From: Viscum album
Lineage: Eukaryota; Streptophyta; Magnoliopsida; Santalales; Viscaceae
DNA length: 64,000 nt
NCBI GenBank assembly: GCA_963277665.1
Contig: OY728123.1
Coordinates: 631,282,915-631,346,914, forward strand
Direction of reading: 5' to 3'
The notes beneath the pieces are model-generated. The model was not told the origin of the DNA, made no database searches, and was given only the letters and a program-made list of their open reading frames with translations. The position numbers were made by a program, and so were the translations under genes. Within the stretch, counting starts at the first letter, position 1, and each line of letters begins with the position of its first letter. Below, in pieces: positions 23,850-36,959 of the stretch.

Positions 23850-25545
23850 TGTAAAGACCCATAAAATTCAAGGGAATTTTTTTCTAAATTTTCTTTGAGA
23901 TTTTACAAGAACGCAGTTTCTGACAGCGCCTGATTCCGAGGCCCGGTGAGCCCAGAATCAATTTCCAAAGTTTAGCTCTGGTACGTTCAGTGAACGAATG
24001 AGCGGATTTTCCTATCTTTTGAACCGGTGCTCGGAATTGAAATATGAGGGCACCGATGAAACCACAACGCCGATAATTGCTTAAGAATATCTTTTTCGGA
24101 GTTGCGTTTTAATGGGAGGTGTTGTTAAAAATTTTTGGAAGATAAAATAATAATTGAGTTACAATTTTTATTTCTTTTAAGTGGTTTATCCATTGAGTGA
24201 AAGTTGGGGTAACCATCCAACTTCCCATGAGAGGATTAAAGGTGAGGTGGGTCCCACATGAACCCCACCCCTTCCATCTTCCCTAAACTCCCTTAAACCT
24301 CTCCTATCATTAATTGGAAATTCTTAACATGTTTAACCCCCCTTAAATGTGAGACCACTCACCTTCCCCTCTCTCTTCTTTAAATCATGCCAACTCAGTT
24401 AATTAATTAAGTGAGTTAAGTGTTTGATTTTTTAAAATTGAAAATTCTTGGATTGATGTAATAAAATAAGATAAGTCTTATTTTATTTGGGAGAGTTGAT
24501 GGTTGTGTGAGGAGGTTTGAAGAGGAAGCTCTAAGATTTGAAGAACTTCTTCCTTCTTGAAGAACGCGAAGAACGCAACTCACTGATGATGAACACCGAC
24601 ACCAAAGAGTGGAGACGTATCCCTTTCTTCCTTCTTTGCGACAAGAGGGGATACGTCACACCTTTGAGTACAATTGGGCGACGTCAGGCCTTCCAAGACC
24701 TTCGACGAAGAACGCTTCCCAGTCTCCATCAAGAGAGGAGACACCACCGCGGGGAACGTTGCCATTGACGACGACTCACCCTCTGACGTCAATGGAATCA
24801 GCACCGATCTTCCGTGACGTCCGATCATCACGACGCTTGCCTCTTCCGCGGCTCGACGACGTGTGACGTCTTTAAAAGGTAGGGGTTTGGTTTTCATGTC
24901 GTGAATAATTTTAGACGTTCTTCGATATCAATGACCAACTGTTATCAAAATAACAGAGGAGGTCGGACCGTACAAACACGGTCGAACCTCCTCTCCTTTT
25001 ATTTTTTGGTTATCTACGTGGCTTGAAATGGAAGCGACGTAGTGCCGTCACACCGTGCGGGAATTTAGAGAATCACGATGAAGAAGCGTGGCGCCGTCGC
25101 GCCGCGCCCATGAGGTCGAACGAATCCGTGGTCGAAGTCGGCCGCGGCGCCGTCGCGCCACGCCGGAAAACGGACCACCGGAGCAACTCCGGTGTCCCAT
25201 GGACACCACCGGCGGCGCGGGTCGCCAGAGGCCGGCACCGGTCGGCCACCCGGAGGCGGCGGCGCCCCGGCGCACGGCCTGGAGAAACCGCCGCGGCTGA
25301 AGCCTCGACGGCGAGCGCGTGGATCCCGCGGCCGCGCGGGATCCAGGGGGACGCGGCGCGCGCCGCGTCCGCGGAGCGCCAGCTCGCTGGCCGAGCTCGG
25401 CCGGCTTGGGCGGACCGGGCAGGGCCGCGCCCTGCCGGGTCGGACCCGAACCTGGTTCGGGTCGACCTGGTTCGGCCGACCCAGGGGGGGTTGGGCCGGG
25501 CCGGGCCGGGCCAAGACCCCCGTTTTCAGACCTCTTCGGTCTTTT

Positions 25546-26373
25546 GCTCATATCTTAGGCCACAGACCTCCGATCGACTCACCATCAGCTACGATGCGAT
25601 ACTTGGATCAAGATGGTCATTTTGGTATATTACACTTAAGGTTTCGGAGAACTTTGAGTACGGCCGGGTTGGTTCGGATATGAAACCAACCGGGCCCTCG
25701 GAGCGGAAACACTTATATCTTGAGCTCCAGACGTCCGATTGACATGCCGTTGACTTTGTTGAATTCCTCTTTATGAGACGGAACTTTTGGCTTACTCCGC
25801 TCGAGGTTTGGACGCCGTTGGAGTATGGTCGGATTGGTTTGCTCACGAAACCAACCGTGCCCCTAGAACGAAAAAGCCAATAACTCCCAGACCGGGCGTC
25901 CGATTGACGCGCCGTCTGTCTCGTTGAATTACTCTTAATGAGACGAAACTTTTGGAATACTTTTCCTGAGATTTGGATGTAGTTGGATAGTGGCCGGGTT
26001 GGATTGTACCCGAAATCCAACCGGGCCTCTAGAACAGAAAAGCTGATATCTTTCAGATCAGACGTCCGTTTGACGAACCGTCAGCGGCGTTGGTGATCTC
26101 GTTGAGAAACGGTTCCTATGAGTATACCCTATGTGAGTTCGGGATACAGTTGTGATACGGACAGGTTGGTTCGCACATGAAACCAACCGGGCCCCTGGGA
26201 CGAAAAGGCTAGTAACTCACAGACCGGGCGTCCGATTGACGTGCCGTCTGTTGCGTTGAGACCCCTATGACGAGGCGGTCCCTTGAGATACTTCTTAGTG
26301 TGACTTTGAGATACATGGAGTATCGAACTGTAGCTCGTGGAGCAGACCCTCCCAGAGACGAGCATGCGGAGTA
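25546..26373 (+). repeat. ~165-bp degenerate tandem repeats in the chromovirus LTR
   Basis: Units begin near 25,546, 25,710, 25,876, 26,042 and 26,208. Each contains a (C/G)(G/A)GACGTCCGATTGACG-like head and a GGTTGGTTCG...GAAACCAACCGGGCC inverted pair. The right LTR has the same kind of units at 58,511, 58,730, 58,894 and 59,061. Confidence 0.8.
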
Positions 26374-26819
26374 CGAAGACCGTGTAGCCGGATGAGACCT
26401 GACGACTGCTTGACCGACTCGACTTGGATTGAGTCGACTAGCCCAGTGGACGGAGCACTACTTTGTTTGGGTGCAGACCCATGGCGGACGGAGCACTACC
26501 TGTGTGACAGTGCAGACCCATGGTACTCGTCCGGAGAGTACCTCTGTAGGCTACTAGGGGGTGTGCACTACTGTGTTTGGGTGGCATACCCCGGCGGGAA
26601 GCACTACTGTGTTTGGGTGGCTGACCCACAGTACTCGACAGGAGGAGTTCCTCAGCAGTCTTAGGTTAGTGAGCAGTACCTCGGAGTCGTGACAGGACCA
26701 CTGTACACTCTAGAGACGGGGCTCTTCAGCAGTTACAGTTTCGATAATGAAAATCCTGGTTTGAGCTGAGTCTATGACCTTTGTGTTTGCCTCTTGATTG
26801 ATATGGGTCACTTGATAAA

Positions 26820-26849
26820 CTTAGGTATATGTATGGGCATATACCTGAG
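26820..26849 (+). promoter_or_regulatory. inverted repeat TTAGGTATATG/CATATACCTGA, copy 1
   Basis: Stem-loop with 11-12-bp arms around TATGGG. Same element at 26,915-26,944 and 59,792-59,821. Confidence 0.6.
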
Positions 26850-26914
26850 TAGTGGTTATCCGTTGATTTCATAATCTTCGTGTTTCCTCATGATTGAGAT
26901 GGGTTACTTGATAA

Positions 26915-26944
26915 CTTAGGTATATGTATGGGAATATACCTAAG
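26915..26944 (+). promoter_or_regulatory. inverted repeat CTTAGGTATATG/(A)ATATACCTAAG, copy 2
   Basis: Second copy, one base changed in the arm (GGGAATATACC). The surrounding ~95 bp, including GGGTYACTTGATAA, is duplicated as well. Confidence 0.6.
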
Positions 26945-27615
26945 TAGAGGTTAACTGTTGAGATCTTATTTGAGGTTATCCTTGTTGGTTTTTGTGAGAC
27001 CTTGAGGGTCTCAGGGTCCCTACTGAGTATCGTTATACTCACCCCTGCACGGGCTATGCCCGTACCTCGTTGTGTTGGTTGCAGACGACGGGAAGTGCTG
27101 ACGGAGGCCGAGTGTTCGAGGACTGGACGGTACCCAGAGGTGGACTACACGACGAGTCAGTATCCGGAGGTGGACTTCATGGCGAGACGACACTCGGAGG
27201 AGGTTGACAGGCGAGAGCGATGTGGAGGCTATCTGTACCTACCCTTCAGGTAGGATCCGTGGTGGACGATCCAGGAGCTGCGCCATCTGTACCTACCCTT
27301 CAGGTACGATCTGAGGAGGACGTCCCAGGAGCCGCTTCTGTTCTTCCAGCTGTTGTATTTTTCTGTTGTACTTTTGTTCAGTTGTAGTTGTACTTTCCGT
27401 TGGGTTTGTATTCTGGCCCATTTACTTTTCATCACTTCTCTTTGTACTTAGTGTTTTACTTCCGCTTGTACTCTGTGGTGTTTTGTTTACTTTTATAAAG
27501 GCAATGCCGTCCCAGTTATTGGGATTTATGCCTTTGGTGCTAGTCGCCAGCCCCTGGCCTATGGAAGGCGGGTTTGGGGTAGTCACAGTACGGGCCCCGA
27601 GGACGGGTCGTGACA

Positions 27616-27620
27616 CTATC
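27616..27620. repeat. target site duplication of the solo LTR, right (CTATC)
   Basis: Exact match to 23,845-23,849; the AT-rich copia interior resumes here. Confidence 0.9.
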
Positions 27621-28089
27621 CATATGATTAACTTGTTATCATTGGTTTTTGTAAAGTACCAAGTTATGATTGTTTTTAAATGGATAAAATATGGTATTTT
27701 CACTAAAAAATCTTATTTCGATAGTTTTTAATACAAAACTTATTATGATAGTTTTTTGAATAAAAAAAATACATTAATTATAAATTAAAAATATAATTAT
27801 GAAATATTTTTGAATCTAATTGTTTTTTAAGAAATATTGAGTCCAAATATTTTATAATATTTTTAGAGTCTAAGAATCATTCTGAAAATTCTTACCATAG
27901 AAAAATTTTAAAAATATATGTGTCCCAAACACTCAATATGCTATTTTTTAGAAAAACTTCCATTTTCAAAAAAAAATTTAAAAAAAAACGAAAAACATAT
28001 TTACTCTCCCTATGAAGAGTACTAACATAATATAGTGATATGGGTAAAAAAATTAGTAGATATGAATTATTAATTTACATTAACCATTC
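27621..28089 (-). other. inner copia, spacer between pol end and extra ORF
   Basis: AT-rich non-coding stretch containing TTTTTAATACAAAACTTATTATGATAG-type motifs (27,680-27,760) like the longer array at 36,560-36,905. Nothing else recognised. Confidence 0.4.
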
Positions 28090-29450
28090 CTAGAATCCAT
28101 TAAATGTATTAAAATATATCAGATTAAGGGGATTTGCTAAAATATCAACAATTTATTCCTCTATTATGATGAATTAGAAAATGATATATCCTTTGAGTGT
28201 GTGATCCTAAAGTAAATAGTTTCTTATATCAATGTTATTAACACATGAGTGATTTTATGGGTTTTTACTTAAAACAATGGATCTTAAGTTATCAAAAATT
28301 ATTTTTTTGTAAAACTCATGCCATTTTCAGTGATTATGTATTTCATCCACAATAGCACAACATCTTCCAAATACCACATATTTGGATACAGTAATGGAAA
28401 GTTATTCTAAGTGTTGTTTCTTAAAAGACAAAGAATCTAAAAAATATATTAAGAAATAATAAGTCATGGGTGTACTTTTCCTATACATTATATAACCACC
28501 AATGATAGAATCTGAAAGGCTTTCTAATTCAAAAACATTTCTAAAAGAATAGAAAAGTTCTAAATCCATAGTTTTATTAAGATAAATAAAAAATTGTGTT
28601 AAATTTTTTGAATTGGATCCTTTTAGAGACTCATGATATTTTTAACATAGGAATATAGAATAAATTAAACATGGATGACTATCATTTATGTAAAGTAAAC
28701 TTCCTATAATATCTCTAAAGTTATTTTGATTGAATATTTTCCTAGATTCATCAAGATCTAAAGTGTTGGAGGTACCAATATGAGTAATAATACTTTAGTA
28801 TTTTCATATCCAAATTTCTTAATAATATATTTTATATACCTTTGTTGAGAAATAAAATTTCCTTCTTGTTTTTGTGAAATTTGAAATCCTAGAAAATATG
28901 TTAACTCACCCATCATACTCATTTCAGTAGTAGAATTCATAATATCTGAAAAATAATATGTTAAATATTTTTGAGTTAAAAAAAATATAATTTCATCGAC
29001 ATAAATTTATACAATAATAAAATTTTTGATAACTTTTTTTTATAAAAATGGTTGGATCTGAATCTCCCTTAACAGAATTGTTTTGTAATAAAAACCATTT
29101 CAACTTATAATGTGAGGATATATTTGTTTAGTTAAGTATATATAAATATTTGGTATGTTTTTAAATGTATAGACGATGATTTTTATTTTCAAAACTGGGG
29201 GTTTTATATACATATAATTCCACCAAAACATATTCATTACGAAAATAACACTTCACATTAATTTAAAAATGTTTGAAATTAAACAATGCTAAAAGGGATT
29301 GAAGTATTAAAATAGATTCAAGTATTTCTAATGATGTATATGTTTCTTCATAATCAATTCCCTATTGTCGATTATAAGCCTTATAAAAAACCATTATTTT
29401 TATTTCAAACAATTATTCAATTTTAAATACATTTTTATGAAAAAAAACTT
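28090..29450 (-). pseudogene. inner copia: reverse transcriptase and RNase H, decayed
   Basis: Minus-strand translation shows 'GIDYEETYTS' (29,380-29,350; RT start, usually EGIDYEETFAPVARLE), 'MNSTTEMSMMGELTYFLGFQ' and 'ISQQRYIKYIIKKFGYENTK' (28,940-28,800; the FEMSMMGELTFFLGLQI..ISQ.KY block after the YVDD region), 'RKSTPMTY' (RNase H), and an end 'EQIVDILANPLN' near 28,120 (usually EQLADIFTKPL). These are hallmarks of SIRE-like Ty1/copia pol. Many stops and frameshifts; not functional. Confidence 0.75.
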
Positions 29451-31130
29451 CTTCCAATTTAAATGTTTTTATAGGTCGTTCAACTAATGTACATAAATTT
29501 TCCTCTAAAACTAATTGAGTCCAGCGTGCATTATCTTACTACAATTCTCGTCAACTAAATCCTCCTCTGGATTCTTAGGTTTGAATTGGGAAAATAAATA
29601 TATTTGATGAATTCCATTTATTAAGGAACTTCTAGTCCAAACTGGTTGATCAGCATCACCAATGACACTTTTAGTAGGATGATTACAACAAAAAAACTGA
29701 CATATTGGGTTTCAAAAAGTATTTTCCATAACTATAAGTAGAAAATAAAATTAAGGGATAACTTTAAAAAATAATTCATGATTTATTTCCTTATGAGAAT
29801 AAATTTCTAACAAAGTTTTAAAAATCAATTTTAGGAATAACATCTGAAGATATAGGTTTGGGTTTTTTGAAATAAAAAGGGTCAATTTAATCAATCTTAA
29901 CATGTATTGTTTCCTCAAACCTACAATATTTAAAAAAAACACTATATTACATATAAGTAGTGGAATAACATAAAAATATTACTTCATCATAATTTGGTGA
30001 TTTTTTATAAGTTATCTTTAGTATTCTGGATGAATAATTTTAAACCAAAAACATTAAAGTATAGGACATTGGGTTTTTTCCTTCTCCACAAATCATAAAA
30101 AGTTTTATTTGGAAAATTTCTAGTTAAAACATGATTTATAGTATAGTTGGTAGTATTATCCTCCTCATCCCCAAAAATTATTAGTATTTGAGTATTCCCA
30201 AAGCATGGTTATAATTATTTCTCAAAGAATTCTATTAATTCTTTCAACTCCACCATTTTTCTGGGGGGTCCTATGTGCAAAAATAATGTTCTCTATACCA
30301 TTATTATTGTAAAATGTTTCAACATAAAAAATTAAACATTCTACACCATGATAAATATTAATAGTTATAAAGGTAATGTTTTTCTAATTTTAAGTTTTGC
30401 TACAAAATTTTTAAAATAACAAAAGGCATTGTATTTCATTGTGAGAAAATATAACAATTTATATCTAGTGTAGTAAAAAACTAGGACATATACAAAGTAT
30501 TATCCACTAATAAATCTTGTTTTTTAGTAATAAAGAAGTCATTTTAAACTAAATTTAAATAATCATATGTAAATATAAATATACATAAAACACAACTTAT
30601 ATTTTTTATTATATTTGGAAGGGTCACAGAATTTTTAATTATCAGAACTAAGTTCTAGTAGATACTTAACAAGTCATCTCTTAGTTAGTAAATATATGTT
30701 TATGAGGTTATAGTTTCCTAACCATGTATTCCATAACCAAGATTGATCTTCAGTAACACTAAGGCAAGTTATGTCCTCTCTCTTAAGGCTTTATATGTTA
30801 AGTGTGTAAAAATTATCACGATGATGGGAAAAAGTAATAAACTCATTCTTGTAACTATGTACTATACATTTATCATTCCTAGTGTTCAAAAGGTAACCTC
30901 AATCACAAAATTTACTTATGATTATAAGGCTGTTCTTAAGACCTGTAACAAATAAAACATTTGAAATTAGAACATTTCCAAGAATAAAAATGTTACTTTT
31001 TATAATAATTTCTTCTTGATCATTATCTATGAAAGTTACATTTCCACCTTTCATCTAAATAATATTCTAGAGGAAGAATTTTTTTAGTTATATTCCTTGA
31101 ATATCCACTATCCATGTACCATATATTATT
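29451..31130 (-). pseudogene. inner copia: integrase, pre-integrase and protease end, decayed
   Basis: At 31,140-31,080 the minus strand reads 'IWYMDSGYSRNIT' (usual WYLDSGCSRHMTG of the copia protease/pre-integrase junction), followed by 'VTFIDNDQEEII' and 'LFVTGLKNSL' (31,060-30,930), the GAG-pre-integrase domain. The integrase core lies between about 30,700 and 29,500 but is too mutated to mark catalytic residues. Confidence 0.6.
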
Positions 31131-33201
31131 GTTGTTGGTACTGTATTTGTATTTCTAAAAAAACATATTACACTTTCAGAACCCAAACCTTCTTGTTTCC
31201 AGTAATGTAAGAATATAATGAAATAGTAATCCTTGTTTTTTTTGAAAAATATTCATTTTGAAAACCTAGGGATGGAACTTTTTTAATTAATAATTATTTT
31301 TCAAATTTCCATCAATTTGACACTTGGTGAAAAAGGGACACCTTTAGAAACACAAATTTATTTCTAATAACAAGTTTTTTATAAGAAAATTTTATTTGGG
31401 TACTACTCCAATGAGAATTAATTTATAAGTACAATTTATTGATGTTTTCTTTATATGTGGTAATGTTTGAAAAAATACATTTCATAGAATAAAATCTTGA
31501 ATTTATTTTTCTAAATAAATTCTTATCTTTTTTCATAATATCTTCTGAAATATATATTATAAAAACTTGTTTGTAAACTATTTTTCTTATAAAGTAAATT
31601 TTCAAGATCTTTTCAAATATATTGATTTTGTAAATTATTTTTATTAAGATCTTTATAATGATCTTATTTTCATTTTTTCAAAATACTTGTTGTTGAATCA
31701 GCAAAATAATGTTTTAATTTGGCATCATCATATTTTTAAAAATAATTACAATTCATGTTTTCTAAAAATTTGGAAACATGTTGTACTTCATCATAATAAG
31801 ATAAATAATTATCATCATTGTATAAGGAAGATTATTCACCTGAAATGTAGAATTTTTTTCATCAAGAAAATGATCACTTAAAGATATTTTGGTAAGGATT
31901 GTAGTAGCTTGTACCTTTTCCATTATATAATTATTAACCATGGGTATATTAGAAAAAAATACTTATTTTCTTTTTTCTAGAACATTCATTATTAGATAAA
32001 ATTTCACAAAAATCACTTCCATTGGAACTCTATGTGTCAATAGATTTTAGAACATTCTTTACATTGAATTTTTTATATATCTAGGAATTTATTTTTAGGT
32101 CATTTCCTTGCTATCTTTATACTTAATATTTTTACAATCAATTCCGATATGTACATCTTTCATATATTCATAACATGTGACTTCATATTTCTTTCCACCT
32201 TTATACTTATAATTTTTTTGGTATCTTTATTGGACATATTTCATCCAAATAATATTTTTCATTCTTCTCGTGATATTAGATAACTCATTATTATAATGTT
32301 TAAATGTTCTATAATAATATTGAATAATAATTTTTTTCTAGATTATTTTACATCATTTTAAGGTGTTTGATATTTAGTGTGTAAAGTAGTATCAGCAAAA
32401 GAATTTCCTCAATTTTTCCATTTTTCTATATCTATTTTGAGTCTACCTTCATGTTGCATAATAGTTCTAATGTGATCATAAATGTTAAGGTTATTTAACT
32501 TTCATTTCTAATAAATGACTATTATATTTGATTCCATGTCATTTGGCATAATATCAATTATATTTTCAAAAAATATTTCATCATGAAAACCTTTTTCACC
32601 TATAGATTTTAAACAATTTATAATTTTCAAGAAACTCTTGCCCATCTTTGCCACTGATTCTCTAGGTATGAAATAAAATTCCTAGTAATATTATTTGAGA
32701 ATATCTCTTCTGGTCTCTATAAACTTATATGTTTCAATGTGTGTGACATTAATCATCTTCTAAATATTTTTTTATCACTTCACATAAAGATATATAACTT
32801 TAAAAAATTATTTTCATTGAAAATAAAAATTTATTCCTTACTATATAGTTTAAAAATTACTCTAGTAATTTTTTATAATTAAAATAAGTTAATTCCTTAT
32901 CATGGTTCAAGTAGTCTCCTATAAGCATAAAAAAAATTCAACTCTAGTATTGATAAAAAAAGTTTTCATCTTATATCCCCTATACTAATAGGAAACACCA
33001 AAAAAATAGGTGGTCAGTTCAGTTCTAGGTTATTTATTGAACCAACATTAAGACCTTCCATCTTAAAAATAATAGAAACACTATTTCTACCAATACGTTA
33101 GTGTTTAACAGTTTATAATGAGAAATTTATTAAGAAAACTTAATCAAAACATCTAGTTGATTGAAGAAGTAAAAAATGAACATCTATAAGTAGTTGATCC
33201 T
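31131..33201 (-). pseudogene. inner copia: gag with zinc knuckle remnant
   Basis: Minus strand 'VTCYEYMKDVHIGIDCKN' near 32,190-32,120 matches the SIRE-type zinc knuckle VTCYECKKPGH...C with the second Cys changed to Tyr and the His region altered. The rest, down to the primer site at 33,202, is the expected place of gag but is only patchily readable. Confidence 0.5.
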
Positions 33202-33215
33202 TCTCTGATACTTAT
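33202..33215 (-). other. primer binding site of the inner copia
   Basis: Minus strand ATAAGTATCAGAGA beside LTR B, near TTGGTATCAGAGC (initiator tRNA-Met). Confidence 0.55.
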
Positions 33216-34599
33216 TTTAGGATCTTAAGAGTATATTATGATGGTAAAATTACTAGTGGGATAAATTTAATTTTAAAACATAGTTTATGAAATAGTAAAC
33301 ATAACAATACACAAATCATCTTTATGTTGATTTATATGTCTTCGACTTAGTCTAATTATCAAAGTCACAAATCAGAATCAAGATCAGTCTGATTATATTA
33401 GAGTAAAAAATATTAAAATCCCCATGGATCAAATTTTATATGAATATTTATCTTATTTATATTGATACCAATAAAAAATGTATTAGAATTTTTAGTATTA
33501 TGACTAAATTTCTTTAACATGCATAGTGGATAAATAATCCAATAAAAACATTTAATATAAAGAAATATTATGAATTAATAAAAAGATAAGAAAAATATTG
33601 ACCTATATTAACATTAATAGTAAAGTATTTAATAATTGTTACTAAAGGTAACCACTATTTTATACTTATAGTAAATTTTCTTTTTACTTACCAAGAATTC
33701 CCTTGAAATGATGATTGGATTTTCTCTATCTTCCTATCTCCAAATGCCATAGATACTATTATGATATATTTCTTAATATACCCATATTACATAGATCTAA
33801 TGGATCAAATTTTCAACATGCATATTCCTAGAATCCCTCGATCATAATAATGATCTGACATAAATGAAATTTCAAAATATCTTCATAAAATGTCACTGAA
33901 AAGGATTCCTTAAGAAGTTAACTCTCTCAGAAGAAATAAAAGATACTATGAACGAGAATTCCATTATACATATTATTTATAATAATAGAGATAAAATTTT
34001 TTAGTGAGCTCCAAACACTTAAAATTACTTAGTATTTATAGGCAATCATTAAATGGTCATATGTTCAAGTTTTTTTTCAACACCCTCAGACAGTTGGTGC
34101 TTGAATTCTCATCATAACCAAATTTCATACATCATACTGATTAACACAATTATAGTTTTAAAGGTTTTATTTGTTATAGAAACAAGTAATACATATTTCT
34201 ATTATAAACAATGATGACTGTGATAGACTTCATTATGATTGTCATTACTATAATCTTTATGGAAGTCTGTCTGATTTCATTGGTACCAGTGTTAGTCTGA
34301 TGGTCATCACTTTTTTTAGTATGGTATAGATGAAAAAAGTCTAACTTTTGGCCTAATAAAGGAGAGTCTAATAATCTTATAAATACTCAATATGATTCTA
34401 ATAATAAATAATGTATTGTTTATATCCACAATACCTTAGGACGTCTTCTATGTATGTAAAAAATATTGTTTTTACAAAAACAAACCTAAACACTTGGGAT
34501 ATAGAATGTTAGTAAACATGTTTTAAGACGGTGTTTGTGATTTAAAGAACTACATGAATAAAAAATTAAAAAGTAAAACCTCTGAATCAATAGAATATT
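33216..34599 (-). mobile_element. copia LTR B (5' LTR of the inner copia)
   Basis: About 1.38 kb, closest to LTR A (shared GGATCTTAAGAGTATATTATGA start, TATAAATACTAAGT on the minus strand at 34,033-34,040, shared 3' block). Directly preceded by the primer site, so the 5' LTR of a minus-strand element. A and B are clearly diverged, so the insertion is old. Confidence 0.65.
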
Positions 34600-34604
34600 A
34601 TGAT

Positions 34605-36160
34605 GTTTACTTATCTTTTGATCCTTCATTGGTATCAATATTCTCTTTATCTTATTCTTCAACTTCTTTATTTTTATTTTTACCTTTATTAATTTTCTAC
34701 TTTTCATATTTTTTATATTATGAATTCCCTTTTTCTATTTTTTTCTTCTTATTTTTCTTCTTCTTATAATTCTTAGGACAACTAAGGAGCTGTTCTAAGT
34801 TCACATTTTAGATCACATTTAGAGATAAAATCTTTTTAATAGGAACTGGAACTGATTCTTCAGAAACTAATTTTCATTTTTACTCTATCATCCACTAAAG
34901 GGACTATAGATGGTATTAAAAAAGATTAAATTAATTCAAGAACCACATTAAGAATGAATTGATAGGAATGAGAAATTAGAAGTATATGATTACTATAGGC
35001 CTTTTTAATATTTATCAATAAACATTCACAAGATATTTCTTCTAAAATCCTATACTTTTGTTTACTTATATTTTTTTCTTATTATAACTATTATATTATC
35101 CAAATTCATAAGTCCTTTTACAATGCATGATAAATAATAAACTTGGAATTGAATAGTTTCTTTTGTGCCTTATGTGCCAAAATTTATTCAAAAATATCAG
35201 TTGGAATTTTCTTTCCATTTTTCCTTTTGCTAATGGGTAAGATTCAACCATTCTATTTTTCATAACAACATAAATATTCTTTGATGGTTTTACCTCTGAT
35301 GAATCTCCATCAACCTTTTTAGAATTTTTTTGATTTATAATCAAAATCCAATTTCATTCTTGAAATTTTGTTATCAGCAATGAACTAAATCTTTTCTCTT
35401 ATTGGGTAACACTTATTATCAAATTCAAAAAGATCTATATATTTCACAATAAAATTACTAATGAAGGAAGTAAACATGATAATATTAAAATTTATTGAAA
35501 CACTTTTAGTATTATCCACCATAATGAAAACAAAATTCACTATGATTATTTTTAACATATTAACCATGTAATCAAAAAAAGGATATTAAAAACTTTTAAC
35601 ATATCCCCTTCACCATTCTTGGGGATTTGAGAACCTTAATTCCACAATGATGTTACTATTTTGTCTAGTTATAGATGTGAAACATTCCCTAATTTCTCAT
35701 ATAATGGAAATAAATAAGCATCAACCTTATTCTTCTCAAAAGTTACAGGTGCATCTCGCAACTTGTATAAAGTTAAATATGCCTCACCATGAGAAGTAAC
35801 ACCCACCAAGTATGCTACTCTCTTGAAAAAAAGTTTATATCTCTTCATATACATAGTAATATAGACTTAATAATTACCTTCTCCTTTAATATAATGATCA
35901 TAGGCATAAAATTATATAACCATTTTTGGATAATAGAGATCAAAATCATTATCTCGTTTATTTACAAAAAAAGTTAACAACACTGTAAAGAAACAATACT
36001 TTTGGAAGTACTATCATACTTATCAAACCAATTAATTTCAATGAATATTTCTATGAAAACATTCCATTTCAGTTTAATTTTTTTGGGTTTCTATCATAAT
36101 GATAATTGAGTTGATGATCGTACAAACAGAAAAAAATTGGACTAAGGACACTGAAGGGTA
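34605..36160 (-). pseudogene. outer copia: N-terminal part of the extra ORF after pol
   Basis: Minus-strand fragments: 35,669-35,854 (61 aa, 'GVTSHGEAYLTLYKLRDAPV'), 35,385-35,567 (60 aa, 'YIDLFEFDNKCYPIREKI'), 35,096-35,344 (82 aa, basic), then a Lys/Glu-rich tail at 34,790-34,605. The acidic linker that should follow is at 18,989 on the far side of the inner copia. Together with 17,528-18,989 this makes one ORF like that of the inner copia at 20,900-22,910. Family not certain. Confidence 0.35.
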
Positions 36161-36190
36161 GTGAGAGATGGTGGTGAAAACTATGGAATC

Positions 36191-36224
36191 CAATGTGGGA
36201 CATGTGTTATCCCAACCTTATATA
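36191..36224 (-). promoter_or_regulatory. TATA-like block upstream of the extra ORF (outer copia)
   Basis: Minus strand TATATAAG (36,217-36,224) followed after 15 bases by GTCCCACATTGG (from 36,201 downward). Same spacing as at 23,518-23,550. Confidence 0.4.
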
Positions 36225-36559
36225 GGCACTGAGGGAAATGATTTATCATCAGTAGAGAAATCAACAAATGTAATTGAAACCCTTACTAATCTAAAGACTG
36301 ATATTAAAGCAAATAAATTTTTAAATGGTTATTTTAACTCAAAATGTTATAAATCATTTTATGAGTGTGATAATCATTCAATTTAGGATTTTTTTATTTT
36401 TTAAAGGAAAAAATCTATATTTTTATTAAAACCAAAATTATAATAACAATAAAAATTATAACTCAATTTAATAAAATAGTGAAAAACTAAAATAATAAAA
36501 GATTACCTTTCATAGTAAAGATTTTTATTGGAATGAGTAACATGTTATTCTTGGTTTTT

Positions 36560-36905
36560 TTAAAATATATTTATTAACATATTTTTATTATAAAAATAGA
36601 TTATAATAGTTTTAAAACAAAAATAGATTAAAATAGTTTTATTATGAAATATAATTACAACAGTTTTAAAATATAATCTAATTTTGATAGTTTTTAAAAT
36701 ACAATCTTCTTATGATAATTTTTAAAATATAATATTATGATGATAAATTTAAAAATATAATATAAATATGATTCTTTTAAAATATAATGTGATAATTTTA
36801 AGTTTTAAAATATATTTTGATTTGGATAATTTTTAAAATATAATCTGATTATGATAAAAACATTTTATAAAATATTGAAAAGATTAGATGAAAACTTTTT
36901 TTAGA
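36560..36905 (-). repeat. AT-rich imperfect tandem repeats, unit about 30 bp
   Basis: About ten loose repeats of TTTTTAAAATATAATCTGATTATGATAG in the spacer after pol of the outer copia; a shorter relative lies at 27,680-27,760. They may also be read as slippage products. Confidence 0.5.
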
Positions 36906-36959
36906 AAATATAATCATATGTACTCCCACTTTGAAAATGAGTTCATTAATTTGAGGATA

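Larger units (their letters stand above)
23850..27615 (+). mobile_element. solo LTR of a GC-rich chromovirus-type gypsy family
   Basis: 3766 bp, begins TGTAAAGACCC and ends GGGTCGTGACA, flanked by exact CTATC duplications, with no internal sequence: a solo LTR left by recombination between two LTRs. The same LTR, with its gag and polypurine tract, is at 56,513-60,417. It contains a CG-rich block (about 25,040-25,530) with runs of GGGCC/GGGTCGG, five ~165-bp degenerate tandem units (25,546-26,373), two copies of a small inverted repeat (26,820, 26,915), and a final U5 part. The 100-240-codon ORFs in it overlap on several frames and come from base composition; I do not call them genes. No 5S segment is present here. 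Confidence 0.9.

Noticed and set aside
24538..24897. Overlapping 76-105-aa ORFs near the left part of the solo LTR
   Set aside because: Lie inside LTR sequence on several frames, with no counterpart of similar sequence in the right LTR.
25023..25742. 239-aa and several overlapping 80-167-aa ORFs in the solo LTR
   Set aside because: They overlap on both strands in a CG-rich block with low-complexity Arg/Gly/Pro translations; compositional, with no domain.
34554..34769. 71-aa plus-strand Ser/Phe-rich ORF
   Set aside because: Antisense of the Lys/Glu-rich part of the copia extra ORF and partly LTR B.
35280..35310. CTGATGA strings as possible hammerhead ribozyme cores (also near 52,901)
   Set aside because: No matching GAAA and stem pairing around them.
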